Shown: positions 15,521 to 23,784 of the stretch, in pieces
Numbering within the stretch: the stretch's first letter is position 1
How the letters are laid out: the number at the start of each line of letters is the position of its first letter
DNA from: Proteobacteria bacterium UBA2996
GTDB lineage: Bacteria > Pseudomonadota > Gammaproteobacteria > Arenicellales > UBA868
Direction of reading: 5' to 3'
DNA length: 34,593 nucleotides
Assembly: GCA_002346525.1 (NCBI GenBank)
Contig: DDZY01000013.1
Location: 1-34,593, forward strand
Translations under genes and position numbers: made by a program
The notes under the pieces: model-generated
What the model was told of the DNA's origin: nothing
The model's database searches: none
What the model saw: the letters and a program-made list of their open reading frames with translations, nothing else

Positions 15521-15943
15521 TCAATTTGAGTCTCGTGGAATCTACGTCCGCTCTTGCCTATGTCGATCCACTCAAGAAGAGCGAAGGCGATTCTGAATGG
15601 GTCACGATCTCAGCAAGGTGCAGCTTGGTTAGGAAGCGTAGAAGCAGGGACAGAATGAACCCAGTATACCGGACTGGCCCAAGATCACTCCTTAGTAAAC
15701 ATGCGTCATGACTGGTTATTCAATTCGAGATGGGCGTTCCCGAGGGTCGAGATGGCCTCGATGCATCCGACAAACAAAATCTTCCCAGGTGTGTCAGGCT
15801 TCTCAACTGGTATAGGTAACCGGAGCCTGCTGAGGTCCTGAGCCTCAATCCCAGGAGGGATTGATCAACCCTCCTCTCGCAAAATGCAATGCCCGCTAAC
15901 AGGACTGGTAACATCCCTCGCAAAGATACTGAAATTTACCGCT
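15521..15943. other. 423-base intergenic region with an inverted repeat
   Basis: Lies between the start of the YfhO-type gene (minus) and gpmA (plus), so both promoters should be here, although I see no strong sigma-70 match. Short open frames in it have no protein-like character. A clear inverted repeat AGGAGGG-attgatcaa-CCCTCCT occurs at about 15853-15875; its loop is itself nearly palindromic. No U-tract follows, so it is more likely an operator or mRNA structure than a terminator. Confidence 0.5.
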
Positions 15944-16693
15944 ATGAAGACATTAGTTCTGATACGCCATGGCCAGAGCGCATGGAACCTCGAAAACCGG
16001 TTTACGGGATGGGTGGATGTGGACCTGTCAGACAGGGGTGTGCGCGAAGCCCGCGATGCCGGCAGGACCCTGCTGGAGAAAGGCTACCGATTCGACGTCG
16101 CCATGACTTCACTGTTAAAGCGCTCGATTCGCACTCTGTGGCTGATCCTCGACGAGATGGATCAGATGTATCTGTCGGTGCAAACGGATTGGCGGCTGAA
16201 TGAACGGCACTACGGGGCACTGCAGGGCCTCGATAAAAAGGAAACCACACTCAAGCACGGCGATGATCAGGTGCTGAAGTGGCGCCGGGGATATGCCATT
16301 CGCCCCCCGGCGCTTGATGCGGCAGATCCACAGCATCCTTCTCGGGATCCGAAATATGCCGGTATCGTTGGGCTCCCCGATACCGAGTCATTGGCCGACA
16401 CGCTGGAAAGGGTGATGCAATGGTGGAGTGAGAGGCTGGTCCCAGAACTCAACAACGACAAAAGGGTGCTGGTCGCTGCGCACGGTAACAGTCTGCGCGC
16501 AATGGTGAAGTTTCTTCTTGGCATGAGTGAGGACGAGATCATGCAATACAACATTCCTACCGGTATCCCACTGGTCTTCCGGCTGAGTGACGAGCTGCAG
16601 GTGGTTGATCATGAATATCTCGCCGACGAAGCGGCACTGAATGCCGCGGTGAACGAGGTTAAGCACCAGGCGTCCTCGGAAACCGCGCCCTAA
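15944..16693 (+). CDS. gpmA: 2,3-bisphosphoglycerate-dependent phosphoglycerate mutase
   Basis: A 249-residue glycolytic enzyme interconverting 3- and 2-phosphoglycerate through a phosphohistidine. It begins MKTLVLIRHGQSAWN with the catalytic His in LIRHG. Further motifs are NRFTGWVDVDLSDRG, WRLNERHYGALQGLDKKET and VAAHGNSLRAMVK with the second catalytic His. Length and all motifs are canonical. The start is ATG 15944; a longer frame to 15884 adds residues not found in the family. Confidence 0.96.
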   Translation: MKTLVLIRHGQSAWNLENRFTGWVDVDLSDRGVREARDAGRTLLEKGYRFDVAMTSLLKRSIRTLWLILDEMDQMYLSVQTDWRLNERHYGALQGLDKKETTLKHGDDQVLKWRRGYAIRPPALDAADPQHPSRDPKYAGIVGLPDTESLADTLERVMQWWSERLVPELNNDKRVLVAAHGNSLRAMVKFLLGMSEDEIMQYNIPTGIPLVFRLSDELQVVDHEYLADEAALNAAVNEVKHQASSETAP

Positions 16694-16705
16694 ACGTTGC
16701 GCCAG

Positions 16706-17872
16706 CTAGTCTCTTCGCAGACGTTCTGACAGGGCAATGGGACTGGGATAACGCAGCACCACAAAAGTGGATGAGGCCACGAAGGTGATCAGGGTTGCCA
16801 CCTGTACAAGGTGGGCAGCTTGCTGACTGATGGTTTGCGCCTGCACCGCGACGGCAACCAACAGCAGAGAAAACTCACTCATCTGGCCGAGCCTGACGCC
16901 CGCCTCGCCAGCCAGAAGTGTGCTTTCACCGTATCTTCTGAGGAGGGCGCGGTAAGTGACCGGCTTGATCAGCAGGACACCCGCGGCCAAAGCCATGGCG
17001 GATGGCCAAACAGAAGCGGCACCCGCAAGGTCGAAGCCCGCACCAAGGGCAAAAAAGAACATCACGAGGAAGAAGTCGCGCAATGGCCGCAGACTTTCCG
17101 CAATAAACGGCGCAATGGGACTGTTGGCCAGTGTGATACCGCCGATGAAGGCGCCGACCTCATAGGAAAGGCCAAAGCTTTGCGCAAATTGTGCAAAACC
17201 CAAACACCACCCGAGCGACAGTAAGAAGACATACTCACCGACTTTGTCGAAACGCTCAAAGAGGGGCCGTAGTAGCCATCGTTCAGCGACCAAGCCGCCA
17301 GCAAAAAGAAGCGGCAGCCCCGCGAATTCAAGGCCCGCCTGCAGCCAAGGCATCGACCCCGCTGCCAGGGTGTCGATCAACAGCAGGGCACCGATCGCGA
17401 GCAGGTCCTGCAGCAACAGGATGCTGATGATGACCTCTCCGGTATGGCGATGGTGTAGCACCGTGGTCGGCAGCAACTTGAGACCGATGATCGTGCTGGA
17501 AAGGGTGCTGGCCATCCCGACGACGAGGCAATCGACACGGGACAACCCAGCAGCCAACCCCACCCCATACCCTAGCAGGGCGAAGATGATGGAGCTGATC
17601 AGGGTGACGCCGACGGCTTCTCGCATCTGGCCGAGCAGTTTGCGGGGCGACAGGTCGAGTCCGAGCAGAAACAGCAGGAAGATGATCCCGATATGGGCGA
17701 GTTCGGCGATGAGATGGGGATCGGCTATCAGACCCGTGACGGATGGCCCCGCGATCACGCCCACCGCGATGTAGGCGATCAGCAGAGACTGGCGTGCAAA
17801 CAGCGCCACCGTGGCTAGGAACGCTGCCCCGGTGAAGATCAAGAATACGGAAAATAAAACGGACTCACCCAT
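16706..17872 (-). CDS. CPA2-type cation:proton antiporter (Kef/Na+/H+ exchanger domain)
   Basis: A 388-residue integral membrane protein composed of one Na+/H+-exchanger domain, about 12 helices, with no C-terminal TrkA-N/C regulatory domain. Visible features are IAYIAVGVIAGPSVTGLI, LFLLGLDLSPRKLL (the LFLIGLEL-like CPA2 signature), VGMASTLSSTIIGLKLL, LLQDLLAIGALL and YEVGAFIGGITLANSP. It is likely a K+ or Na+/H+ exchanger of the inner membrane. The absence of TrkA domains argues against a glutathione-gated KefB/KefC. It converges on gpmA and follows, on the same strand, the redoxin gene. Confidence 0.88.
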   Translation of the reverse strand: MGESVLFSVFLIFTGAAFLATVALFARQSLLIAYIAVGVIAGPSVTGLIADPHLIAELAHIGIIFLLFLLGLDLSPRKLLGQMREAVGVTLISSIIFALLGYGVGLAAGLSRVDCLVVGMASTLSSTIIGLKLLPTTVLHHRHTGEVIISILLLQDLLAIGALLLIDTLAAGSMPWLQAGLEFAGLPLLFAGGLVAERWLLRPLFERFDKVGEYVFLLSLGWCLGFAQFAQSFGLSYEVGAFIGGITLANSPIAPFIAESLRPLRDFFLVMFFFALGAGFDLAGAASVWPSAMALAAGVLLIKPVTYRALLRRYGESTLLAGEAGVRLGQMSEFSLLLVAVAVQAQTISQQAAHLVQVATLITFVASSTFVVLRYPSPIALSERLRRD

Positions 17873-17911
17873 TGCAACAGAGCTTGTGTGCGTCTCGGCA
17901 CATGATTGGAA

Positions 17912-18505
17912 TCAGGTGGGAAAGTAGTCAGGCTCCTGTCCTGCTTTCCACTTGATGTTGCAGCCGATGCTCGGGATTTGCTCGCCTGAAACGGCATCGC
18001 CGCGAAGGACCGCATCCGCCGCGTTTCTCAAATCGATGCCGTTGACCGGTTCGTTGTTTTTTGGCCGGGAGGAATCAAACTGTCCCCGATACGCGAGTTG
18101 GCAGTTTGCATCGAAAAGAAAAAAATCGGGCGTGCAGGCTGCGCGGTAGGCTTTGGCCACGGACTGATCTTCATCGTAAAGATAGGGAAACCCGAAGCTG
18201 TAGCGCTTGGCTTCTTTGGACATCATTTCCGGCGCATCATCAGGATGGGTGCTTGCATCGTTGGCGCTGATCGCAACGGTCGCCAGACCCAGCGGCGCGT
18301 ACTCTTTGGCAAAGGCGTTAAACGCATCCCGGATATGAATCACGTAGGGACAGTGGTTACAGATGAAAGCGACCAATAATGCTTTGCGATTGACGTAGTC
18401 CGCCAGCGACACCGTCGGTCCGCCTGATGCGGCATGGGTATTGGGCAGGGTGAAAGCAGGTGCCTCAGATCCGAGCGCCTGCATAGTGGAGGCTGTACTG
18501 GCCAT
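17912..18505 (-). CDS. AhpC/TSA-type thioredoxin-family protein with CNHCPYV motif
   Basis: A 197-residue cytosolic redoxin. The active segment is LLVAFICNHCPYVIHIRDAF (CxxC type followed by Pro-Tyr-Val). Downstream are AISANDASTHPDDAP and ACTPDFFLFD with the cis-Pro, and SRPKNNEPVNGIDLRNA. Proteins with this CNHCPYV signature are a widespread redoxin subfamily, often annotated as thioredoxin family protein. The physiological substrate is not known. It is divergent from moaC. Confidence 0.85.
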   Translation of the reverse strand: MASTASTMQALGSEAPAFTLPNTHAASGGPTVSLADYVNRKALLVAFICNHCPYVIHIRDAFNAFAKEYAPLGLATVAISANDASTHPDDAPEMMSKEAKRYSFGFPYLYDEDQSVAKAYRAACTPDFFLFDANCQLAYRGQFDSSRPKNNEPVNGIDLRNAADAVLRGDAVSGEQIPSIGCNIKWKAGQEPDYFPT

Positions 18506-18638
18506 AAATCGATACCGAAGAGATGAACCGCAAAAAATTGTAGCATGTTGGTAGCTCTGCCGAGGATGGCCAGTCTTCCGCGAGTCACAATAACCGCTAG
18601 AATAATCCTCACTTTTTCACAAGCACCCCGTTTTGGCG

Positions 18639-19124
18639 ATGGACAGCAAGACTCTTACCCACCTCAATGAGCAGGGCGAGGCCCGGATGGTGGATGTGGG
18701 CGACAAGGAAATCACCGCCCGACGCGGGGTGGCACAAGGCCGCATCGTCATGCAGCCGTCGACCCTGGACCTCATTGCAACAGGGGGCCACGCTAAGGGC
18801 GATGTGCTGGCGGTCGCACGCATCGCGGCGATCATGGCAACAAAGCGGACTGCAGAGATGATTCCCCTATGTCATCCGCTTTCCCTTACGCGTGTCGAAG
18901 TGGATTTCAGGATTGATTATGATCAACGATGTGTCTTTTGTACTGCTACGGCCGAAACCCGAGAGCGGACCGGGGTTGAGATGGAGGCGCTCAATGGTGT
19001 CAACGTGGGTCTTTTGACCATCTACGATATGTGCAAGGCGGTTGATCGCGGCATGACCATTACGGATATTCAGTTGCTGGAGAAATCCGGTGGCCGATCA
19101 GGCGACTGGCGGCGCAAGGCATGA
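18639..19124 (+). CDS. moaC: cyclic pyranopterin monophosphate synthase MoaC
   Basis: 161 residues. Second step of molybdenum-cofactor synthesis, converting the MoaA product to cyclic pyranopterin monophosphate. Motifs: MVDVGDKEITARRGVAQGRI, TKRTAEMIPLCHPLSLTRVEVDF and the C-terminal GVEMEALNGVNVGLLTIYDMCKAVDRGM with KSGGRSGDW. The ATG at 18639 is used; an upstream TTG adds two residues. A TAGAAT resembling a -10 box lies at 18598-18603 without a convincing -35. Its last four bases overlap the moeA start. Confidence 0.97.
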   Translation: MDSKTLTHLNEQGEARMVDVGDKEITARRGVAQGRIVMQPSTLDLIATGGHAKGDVLAVARIAAIMATKRTAEMIPLCHPLSLTRVEVDFRIDYDQRCVFCTATAETRERTGVEMEALNGVNVGLLTIYDMCKAVDRGMTITDIQLLEKSGGRSGDWRRKA

Positions 19125-20383
19125 GCACCCCGGAACCCGTCGCCCGCCAGCCGAGTTGTGATGATGAGTATGACCCGGCGTGGCTACCGGTCGATACGGC
19201 GCTGGATCGCATTGCGCAAGCGGTCACGCCCATCGCCGATGTGGAAGTGGTCGCACTGCGCGAGGCTCTTGACCGGGTCCTGGGAGCCGATGTGCATTCC
19301 CCGGTCGCTGTGCCAAATCATACCAACTCGGCCATGGACGGTTACGCACTGCGTTTTGCGGATCTGAACGAATCATCGCTTCAGGTGGTGGGGACAGCCT
19401 GGGCCGGCAAGGCTTTTGCCGGCGGCGTGGGACCGGGTGAGTGTGTGCGCATCATGACGGGTGCGGTGATGCCGGAAGGCACTGACACGGTCGTGATGCA
19501 GGAACACGTCGAGCAGCAGGATGATCACATCCGGGTCGCCGACGGCCAACGGGATGGCCAGCACGTCAGATACGCAGGAGAAGATCTTGCTGAGGGTGCC
19601 ACTGCGTTGGTCGCAGGTCGACGGTTGCTGCCAGGCGACATTGGTATGGTGGCGTCGTTGGGCATAGGCGAGCTGCCCGTGCTGCGTCGGCCGCGTGCCG
19701 CATTTTTTTCCAATGGGGATGAGCTGCGCTCGATTGGACAGCCTCTGGAATTAGGAGATGTCTACGATTCCAACCGCTACACACTGCACGGCATGTTGCG
19801 CCGCGCGGGTATGGCCTTCAATGATCTCGGTGTGGTGCCCGATGACCGGGAGCAAATCAAGAACACATTCCTGAGGGCGGCCGATATGGCGGACGTGGTG
19901 ATCACGTCGGCTGGGGCTTCAGTGGGAGATGCCGATTATGTCAAGGATGTTCTGGATGAAATCGGCGAAGTCAATTTCTGGAAGATTGCCATGAAGCCGG
20001 GCAGGCCGTTGTCTTTCGGGCGGATCGCTGACAGCCTCTTTTTCGGCTTGCCGGGCAACCCCGTTTCCGTCATGGTGACCTTTTATCAGTTTGTTTTGCC
20101 TGCGCTCCGGCGACTTTCGGGCGAGACGTCCTGGCAGCCGCTGCGTCTTCAGGCTCGCACCCTGGATCGGTTGAAAAAGCAACGCGGGCGAACGGAATTT
20201 CAACGGGGAGTGCTTTCGCAGGATGATACCGGTGCGTTGGTGGTATCCACCACGGGCGAGCAGGGTTCGGGTATCCTGAGTTCTATGAGCCAGGCCAACT
20301 GCTTTGTCATCCTGCCCGTCGACAGCGCAGGTGCCCAGCCGGGCGAGATGGTGGAAGTTGAACCTTTCTTGGGTCTTGTCTGA
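19121..20383 (+). CDS. moeA: molybdopterin molybdenumtransferase MoeA
   Basis: A 420-residue enzyme that inserts molybdate into adenylylated molybdopterin. Domain pattern in order: PVAVPNHTNSAMDGYALRF, GECVRIMTGAVMPEGTDTVVMQE, GEDLAEGATAL, then the MoCF-binding fold FFSNGDEL, DVYDSNRYTLHGMLRRAG, VVITSAGASVGDADYVKDV and KIAMKPGRPLSFGRI followed by LPGNPVSVMVTF. ATGA overlap with moaC indicates coupled translation. Confidence 0.97.
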   Translation: MSTPEPVARQPSCDDEYDPAWLPVDTALDRIAQAVTPIADVEVVALREALDRVLGADVHSPVAVPNHTNSAMDGYALRFADLNESSLQVVGTAWAGKAFAGGVGPGECVRIMTGAVMPEGTDTVVMQEHVEQQDDHIRVADGQRDGQHVRYAGEDLAEGATALVAGRRLLPGDIGMVASLGIGELPVLRRPRAAFFSNGDELRSIGQPLELGDVYDSNRYTLHGMLRRAGMAFNDLGVVPDDREQIKNTFLRAADMADVVITSAGASVGDADYVKDVLDEIGEVNFWKIAMKPGRPLSFGRIADSLFFGLPGNPVSVMVTFYQFVLPALRRLSGETSWQPLRLQARTLDRLKKQRGRTEFQRGVLSQDDTGALVVSTTGEQGSGILSSMSQANCFVILPVDSAGAQPGEMVEVEPFLGLV

Positions 20384-21445
20384 ATGCTGCCCGAGGCAAG
20401 ACCTGATCACCCCAACGCCTGGACGACGGACTCGGTCCGTTCCAAGTCGGATATCACCTATGTGCTCAGTGCTGAAGAGTTGTCGGCGCTTGATGACGCC
20501 CTGAACGCGGTCAAAGCCAGTGGTCTTCCCGTTGAAGAGGTGACGGCAGGCGATTTTCCACTGGGCATCATGGAGGAGACCGTCGCCGGGTGGATACAGG
20601 AGATCGACTATGGGAAGGGGTTGGTACTCCTGCAGGGGATTGACGTCTCGAAGCATTCAAAAGAAGACTGCGCGCTGATTTTTTGGGGCCTCGGGGCGCA
20701 TATGGGCGAGGCGCAGTCCCAGAGTCTGGCGGGTGACCGGCTCGGTCATGTGGTAAATCTTGGCGGAGACAACCCGCGATACCGTGCCTACCAGAACAGC
20801 ACCGAACTCGCGCTACACACTGATGCCACCGATATCGTCGGCATGATGTGCCTGGTGCCTGCGAGCGAGGGCGGACTGAGTGGTTATGCCGGCGCCGCCG
20901 CGATCTATAACGAACTGGCGATGCACCACCCGCAGCTACTGCCCACGCTGTGTGAGGGCTTTTACTACCATCTTTTTGGTGAGCATGCCCCGGGAGAATC
21001 GCCCGTCACCGAAGAAAAGATCCCGGTCTTTTCGGAAAAGAACGGTTGCCTCAGTATCAGTTATCTGAGGAGTTACATCGAAATGGGTTTTGCCCACATG
21101 GGCAAGGAAAAGACCGCCGCCGAAACTGAGGCGCTGGATACCCTGGATCAGGTTGCCCACGGACCAACGTGTTATCGCCAGTTCATGCTCTCGCCAGGGG
21201 ATATGCTTTTTTTCAGCAACTATACGGTGCTGCACAACCGCACCGCTTTCATTGATGATGAAGACCCTGACAAGCGCCGCCACCTGCTGCGCCTGTGGTT
21301 AAGAGCGCACAATCCACGTCCGCTGGTGCAAAACATCTCAGCCTTCGGCAAGCGCCAGGGTATTGCCAAACAGGAGGGGCGGACCAGTATTTACGATGGG
21401 GAGCTGGAGTACGAAGAGTACAGGGTAACGATACCCAGGCAGTAG
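20384..21445 (+). CDS. TauD/TfdA-like Fe(II)/2-oxoglutarate-dependent oxygenase
   Basis: A 353-residue oxygenase. Putative iron ligands are His145 and Asp147 in ALHTDATD, and distal His284 in NYTVLHNRTAF. Arg303 in HLLRLWLR is suited to bind 2-oxoglutarate. ATG directly follows the moeA stop with no gap, so it is co-expressed with moaC-moeA. The family hydroxylates small molecules such as taurine, alkylsulfonates or betaines; the substrate cannot be told from sequence. The oxygenase is not part of the known Moco pathway. Its location may reflect operon opportunism or a function tied to a molybdoenzyme. Confidence 0.85.
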   Translation: MLPEARPDHPNAWTTDSVRSKSDITYVLSAEELSALDDALNAVKASGLPVEEVTAGDFPLGIMEETVAGWIQEIDYGKGLVLLQGIDVSKHSKEDCALIFWGLGAHMGEAQSQSLAGDRLGHVVNLGGDNPRYRAYQNSTELALHTDATDIVGMMCLVPASEGGLSGYAGAAAIYNELAMHHPQLLPTLCEGFYYHLFGEHAPGESPVTEEKIPVFSEKNGCLSISYLRSYIEMGFAHMGKEKTAAETEALDTLDQVAHGPTCYRQFMLSPGDMLFFSNYTVLHNRTAFIDDEDPDKRRHLLRLWLRAHNPRPLVQNISAFGKRQGIAKQEGRTSIYDGELEYEEYRVTIPRQ

Positions 21446-21481
21446 CGGTCGAGCCTGTCTTCTCAGCATGAGCCTGGTTTC

Positions 21482-22054
21482 GTGGTAAGCGACACTTCAC
21501 GCTGGAACGAAAAGTACGCCGCGGCGAGTCTGGCTCCCGCGCTTCGCGTCGAGCCATTGCTCGAAAGTCACCAGCAGGATATCGACGGGCTCCTCGCGCC
21601 CCGTACCGCCCTGGATGTCGCTGCGGGCACCTGTCATGCAGCCGTTTACCTTGCAAAACGCGGTTTGCATGCCACAGCACTCGACTGCAGTGCCGTGGGC
21701 CTCGCGTTGGGTGAGCAGCTCGCAGAACGCGAAGGTGTTGCCATAAAGACCGTGCCAAAAAACCTGACAGTTACCAAGCTGCCCGGCGGACCTTGGTCGG
21801 TTATCTGCTGTTTTCGATACCTTGATCGAAACCTGTTTCCCCAGATGGCGGCAGGTCTTGCTCCGGGCGGCCTTCTCTTTTACCGCACCTTCAACGTGCA
21901 ACATCTCAAAAAGGCGACGACATTTAATCCCGAGTATGTGCTGCAGCCGGGAGAACTCAACAGGGAGTTTGCAACGCTGGAGATACTTTCGCTTTCTGAT
22001 GGCGATGACCCTGAGGAGAATACCTCCTGGATCGCCGCCAGGCGGCCTGCCTGA
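21482..22054 (+). CDS. small class I SAM-dependent methyltransferase (tellurite-resistance TehB-like fold)
   Basis: A 190-residue methyltransferase. It begins RWNEKYAAASLAP and has the SAM motif I in ALDVAAGTCHAAVYLAKRG. The acidic residue after the next strand is in ATALDCSAVGLALG, and a post-motif segment WSVICCFRYLDRNLFPQMAAGLAPGGLLFYRTF follows. The W-N-x-K/R-Y start is typical of TehB/thiopurine-like small methyltransferases. GTG start with a weak ribosome site, 36 bases after the oxygenase gene. Substrate unknown. It converges on moaE. Confidence 0.75.
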   Translation: MVSDTSRWNEKYAAASLAPALRVEPLLESHQQDIDGLLAPRTALDVAAGTCHAAVYLAKRGLHATALDCSAVGLALGEQLAEREGVAIKTVPKNLTVTKLPGGPWSVICCFRYLDRNLFPQMAAGLAPGGLLFYRTFNVQHLKKATTFNPEYVLQPGELNREFATLEILSLSDGDDPEENTSWIAARRPA

Positions 22055-22076
22055 TGCGTGGGGAAAGCCGGCAACG

Positions 22077-22511
22077 CTAGCCGGGAGTATTTCGCTCTAC
22101 CCAGCGCTCACCTTCGGCGAGGGTTTCTTTTTTCCAGAAAGGGGCAGTGGACTTCAGCGTTTCCATCATCTCCCGGCAAGCGGCAAGCGCCTCTTTTCGG
22201 TGAACTGAAAAAGCGGCCACCAGTACGATATCGTCGCCGGGATGCACGGTTCCGACACGATGGACGACAAGAGCGTCCTCTAGTCCATGCTTGGAGACGG
22301 CTTCAGAGCGCATGTCTTCCAGTTGTTGTTCTGTCATACCGGGATAGTGCTCAAGCACCATTGCTTTGACCTCATCCCCTTCGTTGAAGTCGCGCATGGT
22401 GCCGACGAATACCGCGCTCGCGCCACATTTAACTGAAGCAAGACGGGTCGAGCGGTACTCGGAGACCGCCTGCCAAGGATCAAACGGACGTTCGCGAATT
22501 TCGACAGTCAT
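22077..22511 (-). CDS. moaE: molybdopterin synthase catalytic subunit MoaE
   Basis: A 144-residue large subunit that builds the dithiolene of molybdopterin with MoaD thiocarboxylate. Motifs are GASAVFVGTMRDFNEGD, VLEHYPGMTEQQL, VVHRVGTVHPGDDIVLVAAFSVHRKEA and APFWKKETLAEGERWVE with the conserved active-site Lys residues. It lies 7 bases downstream of moaD, with which it forms a complex, and is transcribed toward the methyltransferase gene. Confidence 0.97.
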   Translation of the reverse strand: MTVEIRERPFDPWQAVSEYRSTRLASVKCGASAVFVGTMRDFNEGDEVKAMVLEHYPGMTEQQLEDMRSEAVSKHGLEDALVVHRVGTVHPGDDIVLVAAFSVHRKEALAACREMMETLKSTAPFWKKETLAEGERWVERNTPG

Positions 22512-22518
22512 CAGAGTG

Positions 22519-22749
22519 TCAGCCGCCGGTGACGGGCGGAAAGAACGCTACCTCATCGCCGTCCGCTACGGCACGATCAAGGCCGGCGTATTCCTTGTTG
22601 ATTGCAACCAGCATCTCCTCGTCGGGGGATTCACCACTGACCGCCTTCCAGACATCGCGCGCGCTGGCAATACCATCTGCCTGCACGGTCAAAGTGGCAT
22701 GGCCGATGCGCTCACGCAGGCTTGCAAAGAATCGGACGTTGATAGTCAT
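22519..22749 (-). CDS. moaD: molybdopterin synthase sulfur-carrier subunit MoaD
   Basis: A 76-residue ubiquitin-like protein ending in the diagnostic VTGG C-terminus, which is adenylylated and thiocarboxylated before transferring sulfur in the MoaE reaction. It begins MTINVRFFASLRERIG. ATG 22749 was chosen because it matches family length; the open frame extends to 22827 without support. Divergent from moaB with about 90 bases between starts. Confidence 0.95.
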   Translation of the reverse strand: MTINVRFFASLRERIGHATLTVQADGIASARDVWKAVSGESPDEEMLVAINKEYAGLDRAVADGDEVAFFPPVTGG

Positions 22750-22793
22750 GGAAACAGGGCCAAGGGATCGACAGACGGTGCCGTTTACGGCTC

Positions 22794-22799
22794 TATAAT
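22794..22799 (+). promoter_or_regulatory. candidate -10 box for moaB
   Basis: Perfect TATAAT, 39 bases ahead of the moaB ATG, in the moaD-moaB divergent gap. No good -35 is at 16-18 bases; the nearest resemblance is TCGACA at 22768-22773, 20 bases away. The promoter is plausible but unproven. Confidence 0.45.
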
Positions 22800-22838
22800 A
22801 GGCGCAGAAAACCCGACCTACAAGCAACGGTAATCATA

Positions 22839-23375
22839 ATGTCGACCCAGGGACGTGAATTTATAGCGGTGCCGATCGCGGTGATGACTGTCTCGGATTC
22901 GCGTACAGAGTCTGATGACAAATCCGGCAAATTGCTCGTCGGCCGCGTCCAGGAGGCCGGCCATCGATTTGTTGAGAAGGTGATCGTGCCCGACAATATT
23001 TTCAAGATCCGCGCAGTGGTATCACGCTGGATTGCGCACCCCGAAGTCCAGGTTGTGCTCATGACAGGGGGAACGGGTGTCACGGGATTTGACGGCACAC
23101 CGGAAGCCATCAGGCCGCTATTTGAAAAAGAACTGGACGGTTTCGGCGAGATTTTCCGAGCAATCTCCTTTGAGGAAATAGGCACTTCGTCGCTGCAGTC
23201 GCGCGCCGTTGCGGGCGTTGCCAACGGCACTTATCTTTTTTCGTTGCCGGGGTCTTCCGGCGCCTGTGCCACTGCCTGGGACAAACTGCTGACCCACCAA
23301 CTGGATTACCGCACCCGCCCCTGTAATCTCGTTGAGTTAATGCCGCGCCTGCTCGAGCATCGACAGAGCAAATAG
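22839..23375 (+). CDS. moaB: molybdopterin adenylyltransferase-type protein MoaB
   Basis: A 178-residue MoCF-biosynthesis fold protein. It has IAVMTVSDSRTESDDKSG, then LVGRVQEAGHRF and the segment VVLMTGGTGVTGFDGTPEAI, with LPGSSGACATAWDKLL near the C-terminus. In bacteria lacking MogA, MoaB can adenylylate molybdopterin before MoeA acts; whether MogA exists in this genome is not visible. It completes the local set moaC, moeA, moaD, moaE and moaB; moaA is not in this window. Confidence 0.95.
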   Translation: MSTQGREFIAVPIAVMTVSDSRTESDDKSGKLLVGRVQEAGHRFVEKVIVPDNIFKIRAVVSRWIAHPEVQVVLMTGGTGVTGFDGTPEAIRPLFEKELDGFGEIFRAISFEEIGTSSLQSRAVAGVANGTYLFSLPGSSGACATAWDKLLTHQLDYRTRPCNLVELMPRLLEHRQSK

Positions 23376-23387
23376 CGGGTGGCGGCC

Positions 23388-23450
23388 AATATCGATCGGT
23401 CTTTGATCCTTCTATCTCTTTGCGCTGATTGCGGATCCATATCCGCAGCG
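23388..23450. terminator. weak hairpin between moaB and the downstream minus-strand gene
   Basis: Near 23430 the sequence TGCGGAT-ccat-ATCCGCA forms a 7-base stem with a 4-base loop between two convergent genes. Only a short T-containing tail follows (gatcttt further on), so intrinsic termination is possible but weak. Confidence 0.35.
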
Positions 23451-23460
23451 AAGCAGATCT

Positions 23461-23784
23461 TTAGTCATAAAGGCGGGGCATGCACTGCGCGATCAGCTTT
23501 CTCGCTTTTTCATTAGCCAGCAGGACTTTTTCGCCCTGCTCGTCATCATCTGCGGCCATGATGTCGAGACTGAGCATGGCGGCCTCTTCCAGGGTCATCT
23601 CTTACGACATGAGATTGGTAAAGCAGGCACAGTATTCAAGTTGCGCTCCGAGAGCCGTGTCTTCCATGGGTTCTTCAATACACCCATCGAAAACCTCAAA
23701 CAAAAAGGACTCGCTTGTAATCTCAGCGTGAGCCGATGAGAGTGACAGCATGAGTCCAAAGAGCAGCGCGAGCGGTTTGTTCAT
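23461..23784 (-). pseudogene. small exported cysteine protein gene interrupted by an in-frame TAA
   Basis: From ATG 23784 the frame encodes a signal peptide (MNKPLALLFGLMLSLSSAHA) and then SESFLFEVFDGCIEEPMED with EYCACFTNLMS, ending at a TAA (23602-23604). Directly after that stop the same frame continues EMTLEEAAMLSLDIMAADDD and ends in KARKLIAQCMPRLYD, stop at 23461. The continuation has protein character (amphipathic, closing with a C...Y/D end) and completes a Cys pattern C-x(n)-CxC-x(n)-C. A single CAA-to-TAA change would explain the break. Either a recently inactivated gene or a sequencing error; readthrough is less likely. Family not recognised. Confidence 0.6.

Noticed and set aside
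18506..18638. Moco riboswitch upstream of moaC
   Set aside because: The gap is only 133 bases and shared with a divergent gene, and no recognisable Moco-riboswitch core was found.
19919..20656. 245-codon minus-strand open frame opposite moeA and the oxygenase gene
   Set aside because: It is antisense to two well-identified genes, and its translation has no recognisable domain.
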